This document shows positions 9,110 through 17,544 of a stretch of DNA of 64,000 nt, piece after piece. The first letter of the stretch is position 1, and every line of letters begins with the position of its first letter. This stretch comes from Candidatus Aminicenantota bacterium. GTDB lineage: Bacteria > Acidobacteriota > Aminicenantia > UBA2199. Made by a program: the position numbers and the translations under genes. A model generated the notes under the pieces. It did no database searches. It saw only the letters and a list, made by a program, of their open reading frames with translations, and was not told the DNA's origin. The DNA lies in assembly GCA_011772425.1 (NCBI GenBank), contig WVZO01000533.1, positions 1 through 64,000 of the forward strand. Reading direction: 5' to 3'.

Positions 9110-9270
9110 TAAACGCTGATTTTTTGATGGACTATGATGTTATGTATCAGAAAAAAAATCTGAATCTTCATGTTCCTTCGTGTCCTTCGTGGCTTCGTGG
9201 TTCCATCACGCCGAAGGCGTTAAAATCTGCCCGAAGGGCGCCATTTGTAAAGAATAAATCAACAAACTTC
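9110..9270. repeat. Degenerate TTCGTG repeat tract downstream of the TIR-STAND gene
   Basis: It contains TTCCTTCGTGTCCTTCGTGG and short GC hairpins (GCCGAAGGCG; GCCCGAAGGGCG). The tract resembles those at 4795-5110 and 34290-34360. No gene is seen. Confidence 0.5.
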
Positions 9271-9299
9271 TTGACAAATAAACATTAAGCAATTATATT
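9271..9299 (+). promoter_or_regulatory. Sigma-70 promoter for the DUF433 antitoxin gene
   Basis: TTGACA (9271-9276), a 17-nt spacer, then TATATT (9294-9299), 21 nt upstream of the start codon. Confidence 0.65.
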
Positions 9300-9320
9300 A
9301 ACCCCAGAGGTTATACCGAT

Positions 9321-9587
9321 ATGAAAAGCAATATGTTGCTAAACAGGATTAGCATCAATCCAAAAGTCATGACCGGCAAGCCCGTAATCAAAGGAACACG
9401 CCTAACCGTACAGTATATATTGAAACTCCTGGCTGATGGCATGTCTTACGAAGATATTAAAAAAGAATACAACGGAATCGAAGATGAAGATATCACCGCT
9501 TGCCTGTTATATGCTTCCGAGGTTATGCGAAATACAGAATTCTTCCCTTTAAAAGAGGAAAAGGCCATAGGGGCGTCATTTTCCTGA
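9321..9587 (+). CDS. DUF433 family antitoxin-like protein
   Basis: The 88-residue protein has the full DUF433 signature: RISINPKVMTGKPVIKGTRL, then a helix-turn-helix-like stretch with YILKLLADGMSYEDIKKEY and DITACLLYA. DUF433 proteins are usually the VapB-like antitoxin and DNA-binding partner of a PIN-like (DUF5615) toxin encoded just downstream. Here only the C-terminal third of such a toxin survives, overlapping the 3' end of this gene in another frame. The antitoxin itself looks intact apart from a replaced C-terminal tail (from about residue 80). AGAGGT lies about 7 nt upstream of the ATG. Confidence 0.9.
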   Translation: MKSNMLLNRISINPKVMTGKPVIKGTRLTVQYILKLLADGMSYEDIKKEYNGIEDEDITACLLYASEVMRNTEFFPLKEEKAIGASFS

Positions 9588-9715
9588 GACTGAAAAACGA
9601 AATGACTGAAAATAAAATAAGCGTGATTCAAAAGGTTTTGAACAAATTCAAGGATCACTTGAGCACAAGCTTTATCGTTGCCTCAGAAGATTTTGTCAGG
9701 ATTTCAAAGAAATAA
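9566..9715 (+). pseudogene. C-terminal remnant of a DUF5615 (PIN-like) toxin
   Basis: Reading from 9566 gives HRGVIFLRLKNEM...VIQKVLNKFKDHLSTSFIVASEDFVRISKK. This matches the usual end of DUF5615 toxins: a strand ending in GVIxLRL, a helix, then a strand with a final VRI. The N-terminal part with the acidic active-site residues is missing. The fragment is out of frame with and overlaps the DUF433 gene, consistent with a deletion that fused antitoxin and toxin remnants. No independent start site is evident. Confidence 0.7.
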
Positions 9716-9759
9716 ATTCCTATTATACTTGCCCGAAGGGCACCACTTTATCTCTCCTA

Positions 9760-9798
9760 CCGCACGGGCACTCAAAAAAACTGATGCCCTCCGTGCGG
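9760..9798. repeat. Hairpin in the 9716-10059 intergenic region
   Basis: CCGCACGGGCA and TGCCCTCCGTGCGG pair around an A-rich loop (stem about 11 bp with a small bulge). It may be a transcription end between convergent genes or a dispersed repeat. Confidence 0.4.
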
Positions 9799-9913
9799 AT
9801 CTACTAACCGCTATTTTTTATCTCCAGGATGGACAGAAATAACTGTGAGCTCAAAAAATATTTTGACTGTCCATCCTGAAATCTTATTAGAAATCTATCA
9901 GAACTTTTTTTTG

Positions 9914-9976
9914 TCTCCGACGGCCAGGGGCTCTTTTGAAAAACCGCCCCTGGACCCCGCAAAACTTTTTATACAC
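9914..9976 (-). repeat. GTTTTGCGGGG-type hairpin element, copy 2
   Basis: On the minus strand it reads AGTTTTGCGGGGTCCAGGGG, a short A/T loop, then GAGCCCCTGGCCGTCGGAG. It is the same element as at 63900-63967 and, with an insert, 1985-2147. The rest of the 9716-10059 stretch holds no recognisable gene. Confidence 0.65.
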
Positions 9977-10059
9977 GGTCAGTCATCGTACTACGCTTCA
10001 CAATATCCTGCCTCACTGAAATTGTTTTCCGTTATTCCGTGTTCATCCGCAGCTCTATA

Positions 10060-11085
10060 TCAAATAATAAACATGGCATCACCATAAGAAAAAAAACGGT
10101 ACCCTTCCTTAACCGCCTCCCGGTAAGCCTCCTTCATTAACCCAAGCCCGGCAAACGCCGATACCAATATAAATAAACTGGACTCAGGCAAATGAAAATT
10201 AGTAATCAACTTATCCGCCATCTTGAACTCAAAACCAGGCGAAATAAATAACCGGGAATAAAACGTCTCCTCCTCCGGCCAGTGCAAAGCCCAGGTCTCC
10301 AACGACCGCACCGTGGTAGTACCCACAGCAATCAAACACTTTGATTGCTTTAATGCCCGGATTTCCTGTCTGACTTCCGCAGTAATAGTAATGGTCTCCT
10401 CCCCCATACGATGATCAGCAATATCTTCTACTTCAATTTTTTGAAACGTGGCCTCCCCTACTTCCAGGGTAATTTCAATGACCTGAGTTTTCTTCTTGAT
10501 ACTTTCAATAATATCCGGGGTAAAATGCAAACCTGCCGTGGGTGCGGCAATAGAACCGGGAACCGTTGAATAAACCGTCTGATACCGTTCCAAATCCAAT
10601 TCCCGGTATTTTACGGCATCATCATACTTTCGTTTGATATATGGGGGCAGGGGAGCATAACCGGCCTTTAAAACCACATCAACAGTTTTATTGAACCGCA
10701 ATACACGCCTGCCCCGCAGACCGGTTTCAATTACTTCCGCCCATAAATCCCGGGCACTCTCAATAATTACTTTCTCACCGGGTTTGAATGTTCTGGCCGG
10801 AAGAGTAAGGGCTTCGACGTCATTGTTGCCAATGGTTTTTACTATCAACATCTCCACCTGTTTCCCGTTGATGCGGCCAAACAGTTTCACCGGGATAACC
10901 CTGGAGTTGTTGATCACAAAAAAATCCGTCTCATCAACCAGGCCCACGATATCTTTAAACCGGTGATGAGAAATGCTCCGGGTTTTCCTGTCTACCATCA
11001 TCAACCGGGATTCATCCCGCTTTTCCAACGGAAACCTGGCAATACGGTCCCGGGGTAATGGGAAATCAAATTCCTTTAACTTCAA
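10060..11085 (-). CDS. queA: S-adenosylmethionine:tRNA ribosyltransferase-isomerase
   Basis: QueA transfers the ribosyl moiety of SAM to 7-aminomethyl-7-deazaguanine in tRNA, giving epoxyqueuosine. The 341-residue protein is full length and carries the family landmarks: the start KLKEFDFPLP, PLEKRDESRLM, a RVIPVKLFGR segment, PLPPYIKR, the APTAGLHFT motif and NFHLPES near the end. The start is a TTG that overlaps the upstream stop codon (TTGA), so translation is probably coupled. Known QueA proteins begin at this position, which supports the TTG. It is the last gene of a three-gene minus-strand operon after the M28 peptidase and the LolA-like protein. Confidence 0.96.
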   Translation of the reverse strand: MKLKEFDFPLPRDRIARFPLEKRDESRLMMVDRKTRSISHHRFKDIVGLVDETDFFVINNSRVIPVKLFGRINGKQVEMLIVKTIGNNDVEALTLPARTFKPGEKVIIESARDLWAEVIETGLRGRRVLRFNKTVDVVLKAGYAPLPPYIKRKYDDAVKYRELDLERYQTVYSTVPGSIAAPTAGLHFTPDIIESIKKKTQVIEITLEVGEATFQKIEVEDIADHRMGEETITITAEVRQEIRALKQSKCLIAVGTTTVRSLETWALHWPEEETFYSRLFISPGFEFKMADKLITNFHLPESSLFILVSAFAGLGLMKEAYREAVKEGYRFFSYGDAMFII

Positions 11086-11852
11086 TGGTACATCTCTTCC
11101 CGGTACCGTAAGTCTAATTCCTGGTCCGGCCGGGTAAATATATCAGAGGAAACAGTAGGATTAAACGTGACCTCACTGAACTTAACTTCCATGTTTTTCT
11201 TTCCTTTCTGGTAATACACTATGCCAAAGGGAAACATGGCATCGCCTTTTTTCTTATAATCCATGTAGCGGATCCGTTTCTCAATGGTTTCTTTTGTTTG
11301 CTGCTGGCCGAAATAAAGGTCTTTGAAAAGGATTTCCAGGATGGTGTAATCGGTTTGATCGATAAAAAAGGTGGTTTTCTTTCCCTTAAATTCCACCTCT
11401 AAACGGATGGCTTTTTTTCCTTCGATCTCTTTTTCACCGGTAATTTTAAAATTCGCCTCTTTTTCAAGCAAAAGCGCAGGGGTATGATCTGCATCCGACT
11501 GGAGATTAAGAGACGGTTGATTAACAATGGTCCCCATCCGGTCCATCCAGGCAGTCTTGCCGTCAAAAGCCCGAACCGCTTTAAACTCGCTGCTGCCAAA
11601 ACTCAATTCCATTTGCGCCCAGTACCTTTTGCCCTTTTTAATCTCTTTTACTTTACCGGTAATCTTTCGCGTACCAAACGTTATATGCGCTTCACCCTTT
11701 GCTTCGAAATTGGAAAAATTCTCGATTCCCTTTTCTCCGCCAAGGGCTTTTACACATTTATCCACAACCTCTCCAGGAGACTGATTTTGCTGTGCAAAAC
11801 CAAAAGATAAGAAATATATGGTTAATAATATGAATATAATTTTTGCTTTCAT
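11082..11852 (-). CDS. Exported LolA/outer-membrane lipoprotein-sorting-like protein
   Basis: An N-terminal signal peptide (about residues 1-20, ending FGFA) is followed by a mainly beta region typical of the LolA/LolB-like periplasmic fold: FEAKGEAHITFGTRKITGKV, WAQMELSFGSSEFKAVRAFDG, then paired strands to KVKFSEVTFNP. Members are thought to bind lipid acyl chains in the periplasm, but this subgroup is not a classical LolA and its role is inferred. The ATG at 11852 has GGAGGA 4 nt upstream; another in-frame ATG four codons earlier would overlap that site. It lies 14 nt after the M28 peptidase gene and overlaps queA by 4 nt. Confidence 0.75.
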   Translation of the reverse strand: MKAKIIFILLTIYFLSFGFAQQNQSPGEVVDKCVKALGGEKGIENFSNFEAKGEAHITFGTRKITGKVKEIKKGKRYWAQMELSFGSSEFKAVRAFDGKTAWMDRMGTIVNQPSLNLQSDADHTPALLLEKEANFKITGEKEIEGKKAIRLEVEFKGKKTTFFIDQTDYTILEILFKDLYFGQQQTKETIEKRIRYMDYKKKGDAMFPFGIVYYQKGKKNMEVKFSEVTFNPTVSSDIFTRPDQELDLRYREEMYH

Positions 11853-11866
11853 GGTATCCTCCATTA

Positions 11867-13513
11867 TTATTTACCTTTCAATTGGGTTCCTGCCGGCAGG
11901 TTGCTTATTTCCCAGAGACTAAGGAAAACCAGGTGGGCTGCTTTTTCTACTTTTTCAACGATAATCCGGTCCAGGGTGTCCTCAGGGGTGTGAAGCTGAT
12001 CATGGGTCCCGGAATTGAATAACAGGCAGGGAACCTTATGCCGCATAAAGGGAAATTGATCCGAATTCCTGACAAACTCCTCGACACTGAGATTCAATTC
12101 AAAGTTCACGGTTTTTTTATTGACTGCTTCCATGATTTTAAAGAGCTTTGGGTATTGGTATTTACCCATCACGGATACCTGGTCCACATCATTACGCCCC
12201 AACATATCAAGGTTGATCAATGCCACGGTCTTTTCCAGGGGAAATATCGGGTCTTTTACATAATAACGTGCCCCCAAAAGTCCCCGCTCTTCAGCTGTAA
12301 ATAGTATAAACAGGATGGTGCGTTTGGGTTTTTGTTCTAAGTTATGGAAAGCGCGGGCCAGTTCCATGACCACGGCTGTTCCGGACGCATTGTCATCCGC
12401 CCCCGGGTACACCCTGCCCCGGTTGTCTTTTCCCTGATGATCGTAATGAGCACCCACGATAACCACTTCTTTTTTCAACTCAGGATCGCTGCCTTCTACC
12501 TTTGCTACAATGTTATTGGCCTTGACCGGCTCGCTGTTAAAAAAGATATCCATGGTGACCCGTTTACCCGGCAGCGGGAAGGAATTGGGTTTCATGTTTT
12601 TGTCAATCTGTTCCTGGATGTCTAATAGTGAATATTTTTCACCCAGTAAATAATCACCCAGCTTACCGCTAATGACAACCGCCGGGATTTTTACCCCAAA
12701 ATCATCCCCGATGATCCGCAGCATAGGTCTGAATTTCATGTACTTAAAATCTTCATGTTCTTTCATTCGCTCTTTTCTCAGGTACGTCCATGAGGTGCCA
12801 CTCATGAAAGAACCGCCCCTGACAGACCGTTCATCGTGGTTTAAGGGGTCAGTAACAAAAAGAATACCTACAGCCCCATGCTCCTGGGCATTGAGGATTT
12901 TACTCAAAAGAGTTCCATGCTTCGAGTTTTTCCGGCCTTCAAAGGGACTTTTGTCATCCTTCTCACCGGGCTCATGCCGCATCACCAGCACGATTTTCCC
13001 CCTGGCATTCAGGTTCTTATAATCGTCATATTTATGCTCAGGCGAGGTGATGCCGTAACCGGCAAACACCACCGGGGCGGTGACTTCCTCTTCTGCCGAC
13101 AGGTTTACCGGCAGAAAATCCCAATCCATTCGGGCATCTTTTACTCTCTTAACACCGGCGGCGGTCTCTTCGATCGTTAAACCGATGCCTTTCTCCAGGG
13201 AGAGGGCTTTTAGTTTGACATTCTGAAAATAGCTTCCGATACGACCGGCACCTTCAACACCCGCTCCACTGAGTACAGTAGTAATATACTTATCCGCCGC
13301 GTCCATCCCATTATCCCCGGTCTCCCGCCCCCTGCAGTATTTGGATGACAGGAAATCAATATGGGACCTCAACATACTTCCCTTAATGGAGGCTTTGGCC
13401 TTAAGGACCTCATCCGGGTATGTGGATGCCCATAAAGGCAGCAAAAGGGATGAAATAATAAAAAAAACAAAAACAATTCTTACCGATTCAATTGTTTTCT
13501 TTTGCATCTTCAT
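11867..13513 (-). CDS. Secreted M28 family metallopeptidase with PA domain
   Basis: After a signal peptide (about 1-30) comes an N-terminal region, a PA-like insert (about 130-300; VVFAGYGITSPEHKYDDY, GKIVLVMRHEPG, VGILFVTDP), then the zinc peptidase core. Visible ligands and catalytic residues are GAHYDH (His), PGADDNASG (bridging Asp), FTAEERGLLG (Glu pair), INLDMLGR (Asp) and HDQLHTPEDT (His). M28 enzymes of this type are aminopeptidases acting on peptides outside the cytoplasm. The ATG at 13513 has GGAG 7 nt upstream; a GTG two codons earlier is too close to it. First gene of the operon leading to queA. Confidence 0.93.
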   Translation of the reverse strand: MKMQKKTIESVRIVFVFFIISSLLLPLWASTYPDEVLKAKASIKGSMLRSHIDFLSSKYCRGRETGDNGMDAADKYITTVLSGAGVEGAGRIGSYFQNVKLKALSLEKGIGLTIEETAAGVKRVKDARMDWDFLPVNLSAEEEVTAPVVFAGYGITSPEHKYDDYKNLNARGKIVLVMRHEPGEKDDKSPFEGRKNSKHGTLLSKILNAQEHGAVGILFVTDPLNHDERSVRGGSFMSGTSWTYLRKERMKEHEDFKYMKFRPMLRIIGDDFGVKIPAVVISGKLGDYLLGEKYSLLDIQEQIDKNMKPNSFPLPGKRVTMDIFFNSEPVKANNIVAKVEGSDPELKKEVVIVGAHYDHQGKDNRGRVYPGADDNASGTAVVMELARAFHNLEQKPKRTILFILFTAEERGLLGARYYVKDPIFPLEKTVALINLDMLGRNDVDQVSVMGKYQYPKLFKIMEAVNKKTVNFELNLSVEEFVRNSDQFPFMRHKVPCLLFNSGTHDQLHTPEDTLDRIIVEKVEKAAHLVFLSLWEISNLPAGTQLKGK

Positions 13514-13676
13514 AATCACGCTCCTTTTTAACCAAAAGTCTCAGCGGTTATTTTCCGCTAAATGTCTTATTTATAATTATTATACGTAAAATCTCCTAAA
13601 AAGTTTTATTAAAAATGCATCTTTACATAACATAGTCAATATTATACAATAATACTTTTTGAAGGAGAATAAAAAT

Positions 13677-14924
13677 ATGCCGAAAACGTTTGTAGAGAAA
13701 CTAATGAGCCAAAAAGCAGGAAAAGAAGTTTCGGCGGGTGCCATGGTTTCGATCCGGCCGGATTATGTGATGAGTCACGATAATGCGGCAGCCATTGCCA
13801 ATACCTTTAAGAAAATCGGTGTAAGCAACGTTAAATATCCTGAAGGCGTGGTAATTATACTGGATCATGAGGTACCGGCCCCAAAGGAATCGTCTGCCGT
13901 CAATCACAAAGAAATCCGGGAATTTGTTGAAGAACAGGGGATTGCCAATTTCTATGATGTGAACCATGGGATTTGCCACCAGGTGTTCGTGGAACAGGGT
14001 TTTGCCATGCCCGGCAAATTTATCGTGGGTTCCGACTCCCACACCACCACATACGGTGCACTTGGAGCCTTTGCCGCGGGTATCGGCCGGTCAGAAGTGG
14101 CTGCCATCTGGGCCACGGGTGAATTGTGGTTCCAGGTGCCGGAAACCATGAAAATCATTATCAAGGGAACCATCCCCCGGCACATTACTCCCAAAGATAT
14201 GGTGCTTTATATTATCGGCCAGATTAAATCCGATGGTGCCGATTACAAATCCGTGGAATTTACCGGAGAGACTGTTAGCTATATGGATATCGGAGAGCGA
14301 ATGGTGCTGACCAATATGGCAGCGGAAATGGGCGCCAAAAACGGGTATATCCCGCCGGACCCTGTTACCTTTGACTTCATCCGGGGACGGGCAAAAGCGG
14401 AATTCGAACCCCTTTACTCCGATGAAGACGCCGCTTACTATCAAACGTTTGAATTTGATATATCTAAAATCTCTCCTTCTGTGGCAAAACCCCACACGGT
14501 AGATAATTACGCTCCTATTGAAGAAGTAGAAGGAACCAAAATCCACCAGGCTTTAATCGGTACCTGTACCAACGGCGGACTTCGTGACCTGGAGGGGGCA
14601 GCCGAAATCTTAAATGGTAAAAAGGTGAAAGCCAGGACCCTTATCATCCCAGCGTCATGGGAGATCTATAAAGAGGCCCTGAAAAAGGGATACATAGAGA
14701 CCTTTATCGATGCAGGTGCCATGGTATTAAATCCTGGATGCGGCCCCTGCCTGGGTGCCCACCAGGGGGTCATGGCGCCGGGGGAAGTGACATTTTCAAC
14801 TGCCAACCGGAACTTTAAAGGCAGGATGGGATGCCGGGAAGCTGAAATTTACCTGGGCTCACCGCTGTCTGTGGCTGCGTCTGCCGTAACCGGAGAGATT
14901 ACTCATCCAGGGAGGTTCTTATGA
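13677..14924 (+). CDS. 3-isopropylmalate dehydratase / homoaconitase-type hydro-lyase, large subunit
   Basis: This is an aconitase-superfamily catalytic subunit of about 415 residues, the two-subunit LeuC/HacA size. The three [4Fe-4S] ligands are visible in GTCTNGG and NPGCGPCLGAH, and substrate-binding segments include GSDSHTTTYGALGAFAAGIG and GRMG near the end. The small subunit follows with a 4-nt overlap (ATGA) and an isocitrate-dehydrogenase-type enzyme comes next. No leucine or lysine pathway genes are nearby, so the substrate could be isopropylmalate, homocitrate, citrate or a related malate. The ATG at 13677 follows GAAGGAGA; an in-frame TTG at 13659 lies before that site and is rejected. 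Confidence 0.92.
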   Translation: MPKTFVEKLMSQKAGKEVSAGAMVSIRPDYVMSHDNAAAIANTFKKIGVSNVKYPEGVVIILDHEVPAPKESSAVNHKEIREFVEEQGIANFYDVNHGICHQVFVEQGFAMPGKFIVGSDSHTTTYGALGAFAAGIGRSEVAAIWATGELWFQVPETMKIIIKGTIPRHITPKDMVLYIIGQIKSDGADYKSVEFTGETVSYMDIGERMVLTNMAAEMGAKNGYIPPDPVTFDFIRGRAKAEFEPLYSDEDAAYYQTFEFDISKISPSVAKPHTVDNYAPIEEVEGTKIHQALIGTCTNGGLRDLEGAAEILNGKKVKARTLIIPASWEIYKEALKKGYIETFIDAGAMVLNPGCGPCLGAHQGVMAPGEVTFSTANRNFKGRMGCREAEIYLGSPLSVAASAVTGEITHPGRFL

Positions 14925-15418
14925 TTACCCGATTTACCGGAAACGTTTGGAAATATGGAGACAATATCGATACGGATGTTATTTTTCCCGGCAAATACGC
15001 GTATCAAAAAATGGAACCGGGAGAAATGGCCAAACATGCACTGGAAGACCTGGACCCCGAATTTATCAACAAAGTAAAAGAGGGCGACATCCTGGTGGCT
15101 GGTAAAAATTTCGGCATGGGTTCTTCCCGGGAGCAGGCTGCTGCGGCTGTCAAATATGCCGGGATTCGCGTGATTATTGCCAAATCCTTTGCGCGTATTT
15201 ATTTCAGGAATGCCATCAATGCGGGTATGCCAGCAATCAAATCACCGGAAGCCGTAGAGGCTATTGAAAACGGCGATGAAGTGACCGTGGATATGCAAAA
15301 AGGTGAGATCATTACTCCCAGGGGTACGTTTACGTTTCCACCTTACCCCCGGACGGTAATGGACATCCTGGACAATGACGGCCTGATCAATTACATCAAA
15401 GCGAAGATAGAAAAATAG
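14921..15418 (+). CDS. 3-isopropylmalate dehydratase / homoaconitase-type hydro-lyase, small subunit
   Basis: The swivelling LeuD-type domain has GDNIDTDVIFPGKYAYQKM at the N-terminus and NFGMGSSREQAAAAVKYAG as the substrate-binding loop, then SFARIYFRNAINAGMPAI. In characterised members, residues just after the ...DTDxIxPxxY motif (such as YLRT or YLVY types) tune substrate choice. Here the corresponding residues are YAYQ, which matches none of the types I know and leaves the substrate open. It overlaps the large subunit gene by 4 nt, so the two are certainly co-translated. Confidence 0.92.
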   Translation: MITRFTGNVWKYGDNIDTDVIFPGKYAYQKMEPGEMAKHALEDLDPEFINKVKEGDILVAGKNFGMGSSREQAAAAVKYAGIRVIIAKSFARIYFRNAINAGMPAIKSPEAVEAIENGDEVTVDMQKGEIITPRGTFTFPPYPRTVMDILDNDGLINYIKAKIEK

Positions 15419-15451
15419 ATTACTACAATACTCAAACAAACGGAGGATTTA

Positions 15452-16642
15452 ATGTCAAAACGAACAATCGTCACGATGCCTGGAGACGGTATTGGAAAAA
15501 TAGTATTAGCGGAAGCGCTGCGGGTACTGGAAGCCGCGGGATTTCAAGCAGACTACGTGCACGCCGACATTGGTTGGGAGTTCTGGTGCAACGAAGGGAA
15601 TCCCTTGCCGCAGCGTACGTTGGATTTACTGGAAAAGCACAAAATCGGCCTGTTTGGTGCTATTACTTCCAAGCCCAAAGCAGAGGCAGCCAGAGAACTG
15701 GCGCCGAAACTGCAAGACAAGGGATATGTTTACTACAGCCCTATTGTCGGCCTGAGACAGCATTTTAACCTGGATATCTGCATGAGACCGTGCAAAACCT
15801 TTAAAGGCAATCCCCTCAATTTCATCCGCAGAGGAAAAAACAATGAAATCGAAGAACCGGAAGTGGATGTGGTGATTTTTCGCCAGAACACCGAAGGGTT
15901 GTATGCCGGTGTAGAGTGGACCAATCCCCCGGATAATGTATACCAGGCATTAGCGAGCCACCCTAAATTTAAAAAATTCGCCGATACCCCTAAAGAGGAA
16001 TTGGCGGTCTCTACTCGTATTCTTACTAAAAAAGCCACACAGCGTATTGTTAGAGCCGCCTTTGAACATGCTAAAAAGTTCGGCTATAAATCGGTGACGG
16101 TTTGCGAAAAACCCAATGTCATCAGGGAAACGTCCGGGATGATGCTGGCCATCGGCAGGGAGATTGCCAAAGAATACGAGGGTATCGAACTGTGGAACAC
16201 CAACATCGATGCCCAGATGATGTGGCTGACCAAGAACCCGGAAGATTACAGCGTGATTGTCAGCAGTAACATGTTTGGTGATATTGTTTCCGATGGTTTT
16301 GCCGGTTTGGTGGGCGGTCTTGGGTTTGCCTGCTCTGCTAATATCGGAGAAGAGGTGGCGATTTTCGAACCTACTCACGGTTCCGCTCCCAAATACGAAA
16401 CCTACGATCCCCCCATCGTCAATCCCATTGCCATGATCCTTTCGGCTTGCTTGATGCTGGATCATATCGGCGAAACCGAAAAGGCTCAAAAGATCAGGGC
16501 AGCTATCGCCAAAGTGGTAAAAGAAGGCAAGGTCAGAACCTATGACATGATGAAACTCAAAGGTTCACCGGAAGCTTTGCAACAAGGCGCTGCTTCTACC
16601 ACAGAAATCACCGACGAGATCATTAGTAAGATAAAAAGTTGA
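15452..16642 (+). CDS. Isocitrate/homoisocitrate/isopropylmalate dehydrogenase family enzyme
   Basis: A beta-decarboxylating dehydrogenase of 396 residues. It shows the N-terminal PGDGIGKIV, the substrate loop with LRQHFNLDICMRPCK (two Arg contacts), FRQNTEGLYAGVEW, the acidic metal site in NMFGDIVSDG and the nucleotide-binding EPTHGSAPKY. The Ser/Thr-rich loop points to the isocitrate dehydrogenase branch more than to LeuB, and the lack of classical NADP-binding Lys/Tyr residues suggests NAD, but both points are inference. It lies 33 nt after the small hydro-lyase subunit, with GGAGG before its ATG. Together the three genes could run hydroxy-acid isomerisation followed by oxidative decarboxylation to a 2-oxoacid. 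Confidence 0.9.
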   Translation: MSKRTIVTMPGDGIGKIVLAEALRVLEAAGFQADYVHADIGWEFWCNEGNPLPQRTLDLLEKHKIGLFGAITSKPKAEAARELAPKLQDKGYVYYSPIVGLRQHFNLDICMRPCKTFKGNPLNFIRRGKNNEIEEPEVDVVIFRQNTEGLYAGVEWTNPPDNVYQALASHPKFKKFADTPKEELAVSTRILTKKATQRIVRAAFEHAKKFGYKSVTVCEKPNVIRETSGMMLAIGREIAKEYEGIELWNTNIDAQMMWLTKNPEDYSVIVSSNMFGDIVSDGFAGLVGGLGFACSANIGEEVAIFEPTHGSAPKYETYDPPIVNPIAMILSACLMLDHIGETEKAQKIRAAIAKVVKEGKVRTYDMMKLKGSPEALQQGAASTTEITDEIISKIKS

Positions 16643-16698
16643 GATTAAGGTTGGGGTTGAGGAAAAGAAATCCCCTTGCAGTTCCCGGCGCCGAGGGC

Positions 16699-17343
16699 TT
16701 AATATCCTAAACCTACACCTTGCCACATGCCTTTGATGGGCGTTAAAGAGAGGACAGCGGAATCGACTAAATCCGTATAAGCGGTATTGTTGTACAGGTA
16801 ACCGTTATTGTAGAGATGCAGCGCCCGCTTCATATTCCCATTGGATTCTTCATAGTATTGTTTTAAAATTTTCAGTCCCAGGTCAATATTGTAAGCGACA
16901 TCAAAAATACGGTTTTCATCGATGTTCAATTCCTCCCGCCATACCGCAAGATTAACCTGCATCAACCCATAGGCTCCCCTAAAAGAAACAGCCGTAGGCT
17001 CATATCCACTCTCTACCTTGATAATGCCTAATACCAGGTCCGGTCGAAATCCATATTGAAGGCTTTTATCATACACGGTATCCACGATTTTGGCAAAAAA
17101 AGGATAACGGGAAGAAAACGCATTGATTTTGTATTCCATAAAATCGTAATTGGCGATTTTCTCACGATTATTATCAATCTTATACTGAAGCCTGAGAACA
17201 TGGTTGGACAACAAACTCACTACCTGGTGTTTCCTCTCATACTTGTCATTCAGCTCAGCCAGGGAAATGAATAAACCGGTTAACCCCATAAAAAACAGCC
17301 CTATCAGCAGATAGGCAAACGTTCTAATATTTTTCTTAACCAT
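16699..17343 (-). CDS. Membrane-anchored lytic transglycosylase (SLT domain)
   Basis: One N-terminal transmembrane helix (about 8-27) is followed by a short coiled region and an SLT-type lysozyme fold. The fold contains GIIKVESGYEPTAVS with the catalytic Glu, GAYGLMQVN, the helix with YNIDLGLKIL and ALHLYNNG. Such enzymes cut the glycan strands of peptidoglycan to give 1,6-anhydro ends. I chose the ATG at 17343 (GGAG immediately upstream) because the longer reading frame adds a poorly supported hydrophobic leader before the membrane helix. It converges with the dehydrogenase gene. Confidence 0.87.
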   Translation of the reverse strand: MVKKNIRTFAYLLIGLFFMGLTGLFISLAELNDKYERKHQVVSLLSNHVLRLQYKIDNNREKIANYDFMEYKINAFSSRYPFFAKIVDTVYDKSLQYGFRPDLVLGIIKVESGYEPTAVSFRGAYGLMQVNLAVWREELNIDENRIFDVAYNIDLGLKILKQYYEESNGNMKRALHLYNNGYLYNNTAYTDLVDSAVLSLTPIKGMWQGVGLGY

Positions 17344-17436
17344 GGCTCCACTATTATATCCTAAATAAAAAAAAAATTCCAACAAAAAAAATTAAGAAAT
17401 AATAATATCGGCACATTTTCTTTTTTTCTTAAGTAG

Positions 17437-17456
17437 GGGCACGGCATGCCGTGCCC
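17437..17456. repeat. 20-bp perfect palindrome
   Basis: GGGCACGGCATGCCGTGCCC reads identically on both strands, flanked by GTAG/TTAC which extends the symmetry imperfectly. It lies between divergent genes. It may be a dispersed REP-like element or a regulatory site. Confidence 0.6.
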
Positions 17457-17495
17457 TTACAATATAATATGATCACGTAAGATGGTTGAGCCGGG

Positions 17496-17523
17496 TTGAC
17501 TGTATATGCATTTATGTTAAAAT
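17496..17523 (+). promoter_or_regulatory. Sigma-70 promoter for the Hsp15-like gene
   Basis: TTGACT (17496-17501), 16-nt spacer, TAAAAT (17518-17523), 21 nt upstream of the start codon. Confidence 0.55.
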
Positions 17524-17544
17524 AGGAATTCAGAAGGTGTTGAA

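Noticed and set aside
9845-10087. 80-codon plus-strand ORF
   Set aside because: Runs across the GTTTTGCGGGG hairpin element and into queA antisense; no start signals.
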